This document shows positions 36,782 to 44,997 of a stretch of 64,000 nucleotides of DNA, piece after piece. A model generated the notes under the pieces. The model saw nothing but the letters and a program-made list of their open reading frames with translations, searched no databases and was not told where the DNA came from. Position numbers and translations under genes: made by a program. Positions within the stretch are counted from its first letter, which is position 1. Each line of letters begins with the position of its first letter. Source of the DNA: Ciceribacter sichuanensis (lineage in GTDB: Bacteria; Pseudomonadota; Alphaproteobacteria; Rhizobiales; Rhizobiaceae); the NCBI RefSeq assembly GCF_024055605.1, contig NZ_JAMXLX010000001.1:868001-932000 (forward strand), given 5' to 3'.

Positions 36782-37468
36782 TTGGAAGCAGACCTCTATC
36801 CCCCCGTAAAGCAGTTCCTCGAAGGCATGGGATTCGAGGTGAAGGGCGAGATACGAAGCTGCGATGTCGTGGCAATCTCGCAGGATGTGACGGAGCTTGT
36901 CGTCATCGGCGAGCTGAAACGCAGCTTCACTCTGGAACTCGTCCTCCAGGCGGTGGAACGCACGACCGTCTGCGATGAGGTCTGGCTCGCTGTCGAGGCT
37001 TCCAAGACGGGACGTGGACGGGAGGGCGATGCCCGCGTGAAAAAACTCTGCCATTTCCTGGGATTCGGTCTGCTGACGGTCGCTGCCTCGGGCCGCGTCG
37101 ACGTCATCGTTGAGCCGGGACCGTGGAAGCCCCGGCGCAACAACAAGCGCCGCTCCCGGATCGTCGAAGAATTCCGCCGCCGCCGGGGCGATCCGATTGC
37201 TGGCGGCTCGACCCGCATGCCGCAGATGACGGCCTACCGCCAGCAGGCGCTTGTCATCGCGGAAGTCCTCGCGAGCGGTCCCGCCCGCCCGCGCGACCTC
37301 AAGTCGATCGCTCCCGAGGTGGCCAAAATCCTGCAGTCCAATGTCTATGGCTGGTTCGATCGAATCGAGCGCGGGGTTTATGGCCTGAACTCTGCAGGCC
37401 ATGCCGCGCTCATCGCATGGTCCGATAAGATGCCGAGGAATGACAAGGTGCCGTCGGAGACCGTCTAA
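36782..37468 (+). CDS. DUF2161 protein, putative PD-(D/E)XK-type phosphodiesterase
   Basis: Encodes 228 residues from a TTG at 36782; no good ribosome-binding site decides the start, and the frame opens back to 36659. The start chosen matches the usual family beginning, LEADLYPPVKQFLEGMGFEV. The nuclease-like core shows GEIRSCDVVAIS and LVVIGELKRSFTLELVLQAV, that is D...ExK. A basic region, RRNNKRRSRIVEEFRRRRGD, precedes a winged-helix-like C-terminus. The function of the family is not established. Nothing nearby suggests a phage or defence island. Confidence 0.7.
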   Translation: MEADLYPPVKQFLEGMGFEVKGEIRSCDVVAISQDVTELVVIGELKRSFTLELVLQAVERTTVCDEVWLAVEASKTGRGREGDARVKKLCHFLGFGLLTVAASGRVDVIVEPGPWKPRRNNKRRSRIVEEFRRRRGDPIAGGSTRMPQMTAYRQQALVIAEVLASGPARPRDLKSIAPEVAKILQSNVYGWFDRIERGVYGLNSAGHAALIAWSDKMPRNDKVPSETV

Positions 37469-37860
37469 GAAGGAAGACTTACGGAGTCGGCATCCTTCGC
37501 TAACATTTTCCGGGTTCCACGGTCGGTTTGTGACGCTCCCTGTGTACACACGAATCGCAATCGTCCCTGCGGGATGAAGCGCGCCGATCCGATTGGTCGC
37601 GATGAATCACTGCAAACCTCTGTCGAAACCTCAAGCAGTTCGCATGGGGCTGCAGAGTTTCTTGTGATTCCTGGACCGGGCACAGGTGAGCGAGTTGCCA
37701 AGCCGCGGGGAGGGTAGGGCTGATGGTGACTGATGACGATTGAGGAGGATTTTCCCGACGCGCATCAAATATCCGGCAGGCGGGTTGAACTGCCGAAATA
37801 AATGCTTGGCGGGCTGAGCGTAAACTCAACCAAATCACAATAAGAAGTTTTAAGGGGAAA
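37469..37860. other. Intergenic region without visible genes
   Basis: Nearly 400 bp between the DUF2161 gene and tRNA-Val. Open frames on the minus strand here have low-complexity translations, no ribosome-binding sites and no family resemblance. I see no hairpin terminator or repeat. Confidence 0.5.
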
Positions 37861-37936
37861 TGGTGGGCGATGAGAGACTCGAACTCCCGACATCCTCGGT
37901 GTAAACGAGGCGCTCTACCAACTGAGCTAATCGCCC
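37861..37936 (-). tRNA. tRNA-Val (anticodon TAC)
   Basis: Full cloverleaf on the minus strand: acceptor GGGCGAT, D-arm AGCTCAGTTGGTAGAGC, anticodon arm CTCGT-TTACACC-GAG with TAC, T-arm with GGGAGTTCGAGTCTC, and encoded CCA. 76 nt. Confidence 0.97.
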
Positions 37937-37974
37937 TTCGCTGACCGGGTTAGTCCCGCCGCGTCGGTGGCCGT

Positions 37975-38003
37975 GATCTATGCGGATCGCGGAAAAACCG
38001 CAA
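37975..38003 (-). promoter_or_regulatory. Promoter of tRNA-Val
   Basis: On the minus strand TTGCGG (38003-37998) and TAGATC (37980-37975) are 17 bp apart, ending 39 bp before the tRNA 5' end. Confidence 0.55.
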
Positions 38004-38058
38004 GAGTGTTTGTGAAGTTTTTTTGCTTTTTTTGTGTGTCGCTTGGAGGAGGGATATC

Positions 38059-38085
38059 AAAAAGCCCGAATTCCGGGGCTTTTTC
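38059..38085. terminator. Terminator-like hairpin between divergent tRNA genes
   Basis: AAAAAGCCC and GGGGCTTTTT form a strong stem with T-runs in both directions. No gene ends here on either strand, so it either ends an unannotated small RNA or insulates the two tRNA promoters. Confidence 0.7.
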
Positions 38086-38182
38086 TTTTATCGAATGGCG
38101 CGGTCGTTTTCTTCGTCCACAGGCGGGCGAATTGTCGGCGCAGATAAAATTCGATCTGTCATGGATTTGTCTTCGATCCTGC

Positions 38183-38211
38183 TTGACACCAATAACCGAA
38201 CCCCGTAGTTA
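38183..38211 (+). promoter_or_regulatory. Promoter of tRNA-Asp genes
   Basis: TTGACA (38183-38188) and TAGTTA (38206-38211) are 17 bp apart, 61 bp before the first tRNA-Asp. Confidence 0.65.
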
Positions 38212-38271
38212 GCCGCTCATCGAACGGGCCTAGGCCGGTTCGGGAAGGCGGAGACGCCTTTCAAGAAATGC

Positions 38272-38348
38272 GCGGGTGTAGCTCAGTTGGTTAGAGTGCC
38301 GGCCTGTCACGCCGGAGGTCGCGGGTTCGAGCCCCGTCACTCGCGCCA
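38272..38348 (+). tRNA. tRNA-Asp (anticodon GTC), copy 1
   Basis: 77-nt cloverleaf: acceptor GCGGGTG with CACTCGC, anticodon arm GCCGGCCTGTCACGCCGG with GTC, T-arm CGGGTTCGAGCCCCG, discriminator G and encoded CCA. Confidence 0.97.
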
Positions 38349-38427
38349 TTCTTGAAAAGTATCTTGCTTGTCGAGGCAGGGATGCCGACGTCAAGGCCGG
38401 ATTGACCAACGGTTGATCCATTCATGC

Positions 38428-38504
38428 GCGGGTGTAGCTCAGTCGGTTAGAGTGCCGGCCTGTCACGCCGGAGGTCGCGGGTTCGAGCCCCGTCACTCGC
38501 GCCA
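38428..38504 (+). tRNA. tRNA-Asp (anticodon GTC), copy 2
   Basis: Identical to copy 1 except for one base in the D-loop (CAGTCGG instead of CAGTTGG). It ends in CCA and is followed by a T-rich stretch. Probably transcribed with copy 1. Confidence 0.97.
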
Positions 38505-38735
38505 TTTTTGTTTTCCTTCATAACTTTATGCTGCTTCGCAATGTGGCTCTCTGGACTTTATTGCGCTGCCGCTTTACACCTCGATGGGCCGCATGATGTA
38601 TCGCGTGAAAAGCCGGCGCTCGGGCTTGCACAAGCGGGCAGGCTGCGCTAACGACGGCTCGTTGCAACTCTTCTTTCGGCTTGTCGGCCCAGTGCCAAAA
38701 ATGCCGCCCGGCATTCGAGACAAGCAGGGATGGAT

Positions 38736-39104
38736 ATGATGACTGAACTGCTCAGTTCCTACCTTCCGATCGCCATCTTTATCGGTATTGCCCTTGTGAT
38801 TGGCTTGGCGCTTTTGATTGCGCCGTTCGCCGTCGCCTTCAAGGCTCCCGACTCTGAAAAGCTGTCGGCTTACGAATGCGGCTTCAATGCTTTCGACGAT
38901 GCCCGCATGAAGTTCGACATCCGCTTCTACCTGGTGTCGATCCTCTTCATCATCTTCGATCTCGAAGTCGCCTTCCTGTTCCCTTGGGCAGTGTCTTTCG
39001 GTGACCTCGGCTGGTTCGGCTTCTGGTCGATGATGGTGTTCCTTGGTGTGCTCACCATCGGCTTTATCTATGAATGGAAGAAGGGGGCACTCGAATGGGA
39101 GTAG
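38736..39104 (+). CDS. nuoA: NADH-quinone oxidoreductase subunit A
   Basis: Encodes 122 residues. Three ATGs are close (38730, 38736, 38739); 38736 has the best spacing from AGGGA. Three membrane helices and the conserved [25 protein letters not shown] loop (given here as SAYECGF ... FDIRF) identify NuoA. It is an inner-membrane subunit next to the quinone site. First gene of the 14-subunit nuo operon; its 3' end overlaps nuoB by 10 bp. Confidence 0.97.
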   Translation: MMTELLSSYLPIAIFIGIALVIGLALLIAPFAVAFKAPDSEKLSAYECGFNAFDDARMKFDIRFYLVSILFIIFDLEVAFLFPWAVSFGDLGWFGFWSMMVFLGVLTIGFIYEWKKGALEWE

Positions 39105-39676
39105 TCCAGTCCAACACGACGCTCGTTGCTCCGCAGGCCAAGGGGATCATCGATCCCAATACCGGCAAGCCGATCGGTAGCGATGATGCTTTCTTCGGTG
39201 AGATTAATAATGAACTCGCCGACAAGGGTTTTCTCGTTACTTCGACGGACGAGTTGATCAACTGGGCTCGTACCGGTTCGCTGATGTGGATGACCTTCGG
39301 TCTCGCCTGCTGCGCGGTCGAGATGATGCAGCTCTCCATGCCGCGTTATGACGTCGAGCGCTTCGGTTTCGCTCCGCGCGCCAGCCCGCGTCAGTCTGAC
39401 GTCATGATCGTCGCCGGCACGCTGACCAACAAGATGGCGCCCGCGCTCCGCAAGGTCTATGACCAGATGCCAGAGCCGCGTTACGTCATTTCGATGGGCT
39501 CCTGCGCCAATGGCGGCGGCTACTATCACTATTCCTACTCGGTGGTGCGCGGATGCGATCGCGTCGTGCCTGTCGATATCTATGTTCCCGGCTGTCCCCC
39601 CACGGCAGAAGCACTGCTTTACGGCGTGCTCCTGCTGCAGAAGAAGATCCGCCGCACCGGAACGATCGAGCGCTAA
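39095..39676 (+). CDS. nuoB: NADH-quinone oxidoreductase subunit B
   Basis: Encodes 193 residues from the ATG at 39095, inside the end of nuoA. The ligands of cluster N2 are visible: [22 protein letters not shown] and [12 protein letters not shown]. It passes electrons to quinone at the peripheral arm-membrane interface. The N-terminal 35 residues are the variable alphaproteobacterial leader. Confidence 0.98.
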   Translation: MGVVQSNTTLVAPQAKGIIDPNTGKPIGSDDAFFGEINNELADKGFLVTSTDELINWARTGSLMWMTFGLACCAVEMMQLSMPRYDVERFGFAPRASPRQSDVMIVAGTLTNKMAPALRKVYDQMPEPRYVISMGSCANGGGYYHYSYSVVRGCDRVVPVDIYVPGCPPTAEALLYGVLLLQKKIRRTGTIER

Positions 39677-39694
39677 GCCAAGGGACGCGAAAAG

Positions 39695-40297
39695 ATGAGT
39701 GAAGCCCTGAACGAGCTTGCATCCTACCTTTCAGAGGTGCGCGGTGCGCTCATTGCCTCTTCGGAGATTCGTTTCGGCGAACTAAACCTGACTGCAACGC
39801 CGGAAAACATCATCGCATTGCTGACCTTCCTGCGCGACGACGTGCACTGCGGTTTCGTCAATCTGATCGATATCTGTGGCGTCGACTATCCGGAGCGGGA
39901 AGACCGTTTCGACGTGGTCTATCACCTGCAGTCGCCGCGCCAGAATCTTCGTATCCGCATCAAGGTCGCAACCGGCGAAGACAAGCCAGTACCATCGGCC
40001 TGTTCGGTTTTCCCGGGCGCCGACTGGTTCGAGCGTGAAACCTGGGACATGTATGGCGTGCTCTTCACCGATCACCCGGATCTGCGACGTATCCTCACTG
40101 ACTACGGTTTCGAGGGGCATCCGCTTCGCAAGGACTTCCCGACCACCGGTTTCGTCGAGGTTCGTTATGACGACAACGCCAAGCGCGTCGTCTATGAGCC
40201 TGTCGAACTGAAGCAGGAATTCCGGAATTTCGACTTTCTCTCGCCTTGGGAAGGCACGGATTACGTGCTGCCCGGCGATGAGAAAGCGGCCCAGTAA
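39695..40297 (+). CDS. nuoC: NADH-quinone oxidoreductase subunit C
   Basis: Encodes 200 residues of a stand-alone NuoC (not fused to NuoD). The family signature [20 protein letters not shown] and [17 protein letters not shown] are present. Peripheral-arm subunit of complex I. Lies 18 bp after nuoB. Confidence 0.98.
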   Translation: MSEALNELASYLSEVRGALIASSEIRFGELNLTATPENIIALLTFLRDDVHCGFVNLIDICGVDYPEREDRFDVVYHLQSPRQNLRIRIKVATGEDKPVPSACSVFPGADWFERETWDMYGVLFTDHPDLRRILTDYGFEGHPLRKDFPTTGFVEVRYDDNAKRVVYEPVELKQEFRNFDFLSPWEGTDYVLPGDEKAAQ

Positions 40298-40318
40298 GAC
40301 GGCGGAAGGTTTGTTGCC

Positions 40319-41509
40319 ATGACTGAACATAACGTCCGCAACTTCAACATCAATTTCGGCCCGCAGCATCCGGCGGCCCACGGCGTTCTGCGTCTGGTAC
40401 TGGAGCTTGACGGCGAAATCGTGGAGCGCGTCGATCCGCATATCGGCCTGCTGCATCGCGGTACCGAGAAGCTGATCGAGACCAAGACCTACCTGCAGGC
40501 ATTGCCCTATTTCGATCGTCTCGATTACGTCGCGCCGATGAATCAGGAGCATGCCTATTCGCTGGCAGTGGAAAAGCTGCTCGGCGTCGAGATCCCGATT
40601 CGTGGTCAGTTGATCCGCGTTCTCTACTCGGAAATCGGCCGTATCCTGTCGCATCTTCTGAACGTCACGACCCAGGCTATGGACGTCGGTGCGCTGACGC
40701 CGCCGCTCTGGGGCTTCGAAGAGCGCGAAAAGCTGATGGTGTTCTATGAGCGTGCCTGCGGCGCGCGCATGCACTCGGCCTATTTCCGTCCGGGCGGCGT
40801 GCATCAGGATCTGCCGCACCAGCTCATCGAGGACATCGGCAAGTGGTGCGATCCGTTCCTGAAGACGCTCGACGATATCGACGCGCTTCTGACCGGCAAC
40901 CGTATCTTCAAACAGCGTAACGTCGACATCGGCGTCGTGGCTCTTGAAGACGCATGGGCTTGGGGCTTCTCGGGCGTCATGGTTCGCGGTTCCGGCGCTG
41001 CCTGGGACCTGCGTCGCGCACAGCCCTACGAATGCTATTCGGAACTCGAGTTCGACATTCCGATCGGCAAGAACGGCGACTGCTATGACCGCTATCTGAT
41101 CCGCATGATCGAAATGCGTGAATCGGTGAAGATCATGAAGCAGTGTGTCAATCGTCTGCTTGGCGATGCGAAGACCGGCCCGGTTTCCTCGCTCGACGGT
41201 AAGGTCGTGCCGCCGAAGCGTGGCGAGATGAAGCGGTCGATGGAAGCACTAATCCACCACTTCAAGCTCTACACCGAAGGCTATCACGTGCCTGAGGGCG
41301 AGGTTTACGCCGCAGTCGAAGCCCCCAAGGGCGAATTCGGCGTCTACGTCGTCTCCGACGGCTCGAACAAGCCTTATCGTTGCAAGATTCGCGCTCCGGG
41401 TTACGCGCACCTGCAGGCCATGGATTTCATCTGTCGGGGGCATCAGCTCGCTGACGTTTCGGCAATCCTTGGCTCGCTCGACATCGTGTTCGGAGAGGTT
41501 GACCGCTGA
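40319..41509 (+). CDS. nuoD: NADH-quinone oxidoreductase subunit D
   Basis: Encodes 396 residues. [32 protein letters not shown] and [20 protein letters not shown] are typical of the 49-kDa quinone-site subunit. The stop TGA overlaps by one base the ATG of the small secreted ORF (TGATG). Confidence 0.99.
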   Translation: MTEHNVRNFNINFGPQHPAAHGVLRLVLELDGEIVERVDPHIGLLHRGTEKLIETKTYLQALPYFDRLDYVAPMNQEHAYSLAVEKLLGVEIPIRGQLIRVLYSEIGRILSHLLNVTTQAMDVGALTPPLWGFEEREKLMVFYERACGARMHSAYFRPGGVHQDLPHQLIEDIGKWCDPFLKTLDDIDALLTGNRIFKQRNVDIGVVALEDAWAWGFSGVMVRGSGAAWDLRRAQPYECYSELEFDIPIGKNGDCYDRYLIRMIEMRESVKIMKQCVNRLLGDAKTGPVSSLDGKVVPPKRGEMKRSMEALIHHFKLYTEGYHVPEGEVYAAVEAPKGEFGVYVVSDGSNKPYRCKIRAPGYAHLQAMDFICRGHQLADVSAILGSLDIVFGEVDR

Positions 41510-41751
41510 TGAAGGTGTGGCTGCTCACGGTTCTCGCTCTGGCTTCCGCCGTTCAGGCGCAGGCTCAGGAAGCGACCGTCTCTTCGAGCAGCTCGACCAC
41601 CAGCATGGCGGATCTCATCAAGCAGGGCTACGAAATCAGAACCTCCAGCGAAAGCGGTTCGAAGATCATCGTGTTCCTGCAGAAAGACAAGACGGCCTAT
41701 GCCTGCGAATTCACGTCTCTGACGCGTTCGCGGTGTGGATCCATAAACTGA
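41509..41751 (+). CDS. Small secreted protein encoded inside the nuo operon
   Basis: Encodes 80 residues, with its ATG overlapping the nuoD stop (TGATG), so translation is coupled. A signal peptide ([19 protein letters not shown]) is followed by a Ser/Thr-rich linker and a short conserved-looking domain, LIKQGYEIRTSSESGSKIIV, ending with two cysteines (YACEFTSLTRSRCGSIN). The family is not recognised. The product should be periplasmic, which is odd for a gene between two cytoplasmic complex I subunits. Confidence 0.75.
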   Translation: MKVWLLTVLALASAVQAQAQEATVSSSSSTTSMADLIKQGYEIRTSSESGSKIIVFLQKDKTAYACEFTSLTRSRCGSIN

Positions 41752-41769
41752 GACAAGGGGCGAGGAAGT

Positions 41770-42786
41770 ATGTCCGTTCGTCGACTAGCCGAAGAGCAAT
41801 TCCAGCCGGCAGGCTTTTCCTTCAACGAGGAAAATTCGGTCTGGGCTGATGCAACCATCCGCAAGTATCCCGAGGGTCGCCAGCAGTCGGCGGTCATCCC
41901 GCTTTTGATGCGGGCTCAGGAGCAGGACGGCTGGGTGACGCGAGCGGCCATCGAATTCGTCGCTGAAAAGCTTTCCATGCCCTATATCCGGGTTCTGGAA
42001 GTCGCGACCTTCTACACGCAGTTCCAGCTGAAGCCGGTCGGTACGCGCGCCCATGTTCAGGTCTGTGGTACCACGCCTTGCATGCTGCGCGGCGCGGAAG
42101 ACCTTATCAAGGTCTGCAAGAGCAAGATTCACGCCGAGCCCTTCGAGCGCAATGCCGACGGTACGCTTTCTTGGGAAGAGGTGGAGTGTCAGGGCGCCTG
42201 CGTAAACGCGCCGATGGTCATGATCTTCAAGGATAGCTACGAAGACCTGACGCCGACCCAGCTCGAGCACATCATCGACCGTTTCCAGGCTGGCAAGGGC
42301 TCCGACATCAAGCCGGGCACACAGATCGACCGTTTCAACTCCGCTCCGGCCGGTGGCCTTACCGCCCTGACCGACGCCGACGTCAAGCCGGCGGCAAAGG
42401 CGAAGGCTGCGCCTGCCGAAGCTGCACCGGCTGCTGCTGTCGCCGCACCGCAGACCGAAGCTCCTGCGAAGGCTGAAAGCGCTGCTACATCCCAGCCTTC
42501 GCTTGACGACAAGAACCGTCCGGCGGGTATCGAAAAGCCCGAAACCCCCGACGATCTCAAGATGATCTCGGGCGTCGGTCCGAAGATCGAAGGCGTGCTC
42601 CACAGCATCGGTATCTTTACCTTTGCCCAGATCGCCGGCTGGAAGAAGGCCGAGCGCGAATGGGTCGACAGTTACCTGAAGTTCTCGGGCCGCATCGAAC
42701 GTGACGACTGGGTCAAGCAGGCCAAGGCGCTCGCCAAGGGTGGCGAAGCCGAATACATCAAAGTTTTCGGCAAGAAGCCGCGGTAA
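41770..42786 (+). CDS. nuoE: NADH-quinone oxidoreductase subunit E with C-terminal helix-hairpin-helix extension
   Basis: Encodes 338 residues, about 170 more than usual NuoE. The thioredoxin-like [2Fe-2S] part has ligands in [11 protein letters not shown] and [11 protein letters not shown]. After residue about 190 comes an Ala/Pro/Lys-rich linker, then a domain with a helix-hairpin-helix core, [20 protein letters not shown], ending [14 protein letters not shown]. The same type of domain ends the protein encoded between nuoF and nuoG. The N-terminal part carries N1a in the NADH module. Confidence 0.97.
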   Translation: MSVRRLAEEQFQPAGFSFNEENSVWADATIRKYPEGRQQSAVIPLLMRAQEQDGWVTRAAIEFVAEKLSMPYIRVLEVATFYTQFQLKPVGTRAHVQVCGTTPCMLRGAEDLIKVCKSKIHAEPFERNADGTLSWEEVECQGACVNAPMVMIFKDSYEDLTPTQLEHIIDRFQAGKGSDIKPGTQIDRFNSAPAGGLTALTDADVKPAAKAKAAPAEAAPAAAVAAPQTEAPAKAESAATSQPSLDDKNRPAGIEKPETPDDLKMISGVGPKIEGVLHSIGIFTFAQIAGWKKAEREWVDSYLKFSGRIERDDWVKQAKALAKGGEAEYIKVFGKKPR

Positions 42787-42797
42787 GGGGGTAGGAC

Positions 42798-44102
42798 ATG
42801 TTGAAGGATCAGGATCGTATCTTCACCAACATCTACGGCCTCAAGGACAAGTCGCTGAAGGGCGCCATGAGCCGTGGCCACTGGGATGGAACCAAGCAGA
42901 TCCTTGAAAAGGGTCGCGACTGGATCATCAACGAACTGAAGGCTTCGGGCCTGCGCGGCCGTGGCGGCGCGGGCTTCCCGACCGGCCTGAAGTGGTCGTT
43001 CATGCCGAAGGAATCCGACGGCCGTCCGCACTACCTCGTCGTCAATGCCGACGAATCCGAGCCCGGCACCTGCAAGGACCGCGATATCCTGCGCCACGAT
43101 CCGCATACGCTGATCGAAGGCTGCGTGGTCGCGTCCTTCGCCATGGGTGCAAACCATGCGTTCATTTATGTGCGGGGCGAGTTCATGCGCGAGCGTGAAG
43201 CTCTCCAGGCTGCCATCGACGAGTGCTACGATGCCGGCCTGCTCGGCAAGAACAACAAGCTCGGCTACGATATCGACATCATCGTTCACCACGGCGCCGG
43301 CGCTTACATCTGCGGCGAGGAAACCGCGCTGCTCGAAAGCCTTGAAGGCAAGAAGGGCCAGCCGCGCCTGAAGCCGCCGTTCCCGGCGAACATGGGTCTC
43401 TACGGCTGCCCGACGACGGTCAACAACGTCGAATCGATCGCTGTTACCCCGACGATCCTGCGCCGCGGTGCTGGCTGGTTCTCCTCGTTCGGCCGTCCGA
43501 ACAACGTCGGCACCAAGCTTTTCATGATCTCGGGTCACGTCAACACGCCGTGCACCGTCGAGGAAAGCATGGGCATCTCTTTCCGTGAGATGATCGAGAA
43601 GCACGGTGGCGGTATCCGTGGCGGCTGGGATAACCTCCTCGCCGTCATCCCCGGCGGTGCCTCGTGCCCGGTCGTCAAGGCCGAAGACATGATGGACGTC
43701 ACGCTCGATTTCGACGGTCTGCGCGAGGTCAAGTCCTCCTTCGGCACCGGCGGCATGATCGTCATGGACAAGTCCACCGACATCATCAAGGCCATCTGGC
43801 GCATCGCGGCCTTCTTCAAGCATGAGAGCTGCGGCCAGTGCACGCCGTGCCGTGAAGGCACCGGCTGGATGATGCGCGTCATGGAGCGCATGGTGAAGGG
43901 CAATGCCCAGAAGCGCGAAATCGACATGCTGTTCCAGGTGACCAAGCAGGTTGAAGGCCACACCATCTGCGCGCTCGGCGACGCAGCGGCATGGCCGATC
44001 CAGGGTCTCATCCGGAATTTCCGTCCGGAAATCGAGGCCCGCATCGATCAGTACACCCGCAACGCCATGGCGCATGGCGTTGTCATGGAAGCGGCCGAAT
44101 AA
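42798..44102 (+). CDS. nuoF: NADH-quinone oxidoreductase subunit F
   Basis: Encodes 434 residues. The NADH site [20 protein letters not shown], the FMN-binding [15 protein letters not shown] and the cluster N3 ligands [12 protein letters not shown] and [13 protein letters not shown] are present. It oxidises NADH and passes electrons through FMN. Confidence 0.99.
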   Translation: MLKDQDRIFTNIYGLKDKSLKGAMSRGHWDGTKQILEKGRDWIINELKASGLRGRGGAGFPTGLKWSFMPKESDGRPHYLVVNADESEPGTCKDRDILRHDPHTLIEGCVVASFAMGANHAFIYVRGEFMREREALQAAIDECYDAGLLGKNNKLGYDIDIIVHHGAGAYICGEETALLESLEGKKGQPRLKPPFPANMGLYGCPTTVNNVESIAVTPTILRRGAGWFSSFGRPNNVGTKLFMISGHVNTPCTVEESMGISFREMIEKHGGGIRGGWDNLLAVIPGGASCPVVKAEDMMDVTLDFDGLREVKSSFGTGGMIVMDKSTDIIKAIWRIAAFFKHESCGQCTPCREGTGWMMRVMERMVKGNAQKREIDMLFQVTKQVEGHTICALGDAAAWPIQGLIRNFRPEIEARIDQYTRNAMAHGVVMEAAE

Positions 44103-44114
44103 GGAAGAGCGGCA

Positions 44115-44816
44115 ATGGCCAAGGCATCGGACAAGACTGGAGAAGGGAATGCCGCAGATCCGGCTGACTTCAGCCGTGTCGCCGATGTTCTCAAGGACAT
44201 GCCGCATGTTCCGCTGCATCCGCTGATGGCCCATCCGGCCGCAGCGCTTGCGGCGGCGACTGCAATCGGTTTCGGTTTGGCCACGCACATGACCAGCGTG
44301 TTTCTCGGCTCCCTTCAGGGGGCGGTGGAAGCGACCAACAAGCTGGCCCGCAAGCTTGAGGAAGAAAAGCTTGGCGCCGATGTAGCACCGGCAGCTCCTT
44401 CCGAGCCGACCGGGGATGCCTCAGAGGCTGCAGAACCCGTTGTCGTTGCGCGCAAGCCACGCAAGGCTCCGGTCAAGCAGGCTGAGGCGAAAGTGGCTGC
44501 GGCTCCCGCTCCCAAGGAGCGCAAGGTGGCCGCCAAGGTGGTGAAGGCTGAAAAACCTGCGGCCGTCGAGCCAGCAGCGAAGGCGCCGAAGGCCGGACGG
44601 ACTTCCGGCAAGACTGACGATCTGAAGAAGATCGAAGGTATCGGTCCGAAGCTGGAGCAGGTGCTCAATGAAAAGGGCATTCGCCGCTTTGCCCAGCTGG
44701 CGGCGTTGGATGCTGCAGCGCTGGAGGCGCTGGACAAGGAAATCGGCCTGGGTGGCCGGGCGGTGCGCGACGATTGGTCTGGTCAGGCGCGCAAGCTCGC
44801 AGGCCCAAAGAATTGA
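44115..44816 (+). CDS. Helix-hairpin-helix domain protein encoded between nuoF and nuoG
   Basis: Encodes 233 residues. Residues 35-60 contain a weakly hydrophobic stretch (HPLMAHPAAALAAATAIGFG) that may touch the membrane. A long Ala/Lys/Pro-rich linker follows. The C-terminal domain TDDLKKIEGIGPKLEQVLNE and FAQLAALDAAALEALDKEIG, ending DDWSGQARKLAG, closely resembles the C-terminal extension of NuoE. It starts 13 bp after nuoF. Not a standard complex I subunit; possibly an accessory or assembly protein. Confidence 0.75.
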   Translation: MAKASDKTGEGNAADPADFSRVADVLKDMPHVPLHPLMAHPAAALAAATAIGFGLATHMTSVFLGSLQGAVEATNKLARKLEEEKLGADVAPAAPSEPTGDASEAAEPVVVARKPRKAPVKQAEAKVAAAPAPKERKVAAKVVKAEKPAAVEPAAKAPKAGRTSGKTDDLKKIEGIGPKLEQVLNEKGIRRFAQLAALDAAALEALDKEIGLGGRAVRDDWSGQARKLAGPKN

Positions 44817-44997
44817 GGATCGCGGGACGCTCTTCGTGAGGGTGTCTCGAAGTCCGGTGAGAATGAGGAATATCCGGTTCCGAAAGGGGCTGGAAGAGGG
44901 AATAAACGGCGGGACGCCAGTCGAGATTGGATGGTCCCGCTTGCCGGAGCGAAAGCTGCGGTGCAATGCGCACTATGCGTGAGGCAGGAAGGCGAAT
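44817..44997. other. Spacer before nuoG
   Basis: These 181 bp have no supported gene. GCGGGAC and GTCCCGC at about 44911-44942 make a 7-bp inverted repeat that could form a stem-loop in the polycistronic mRNA. GCAGGAAGG precedes the nuoG start. Confidence 0.5.

Noticed and set aside
36782..37468. DUF2161 nuclease-like gene as part of a defence island
   Set aside because: Neighbours are metabolic genes and tRNAs; no partner genes of a restriction or toxin system are present.
37861..38504. tRNA cluster as integration site of a mobile element
   Set aside because: No integrase, att-like repeat or foreign-looking genes adjoin the three tRNAs; the two tRNA-Asp copies are full genes.
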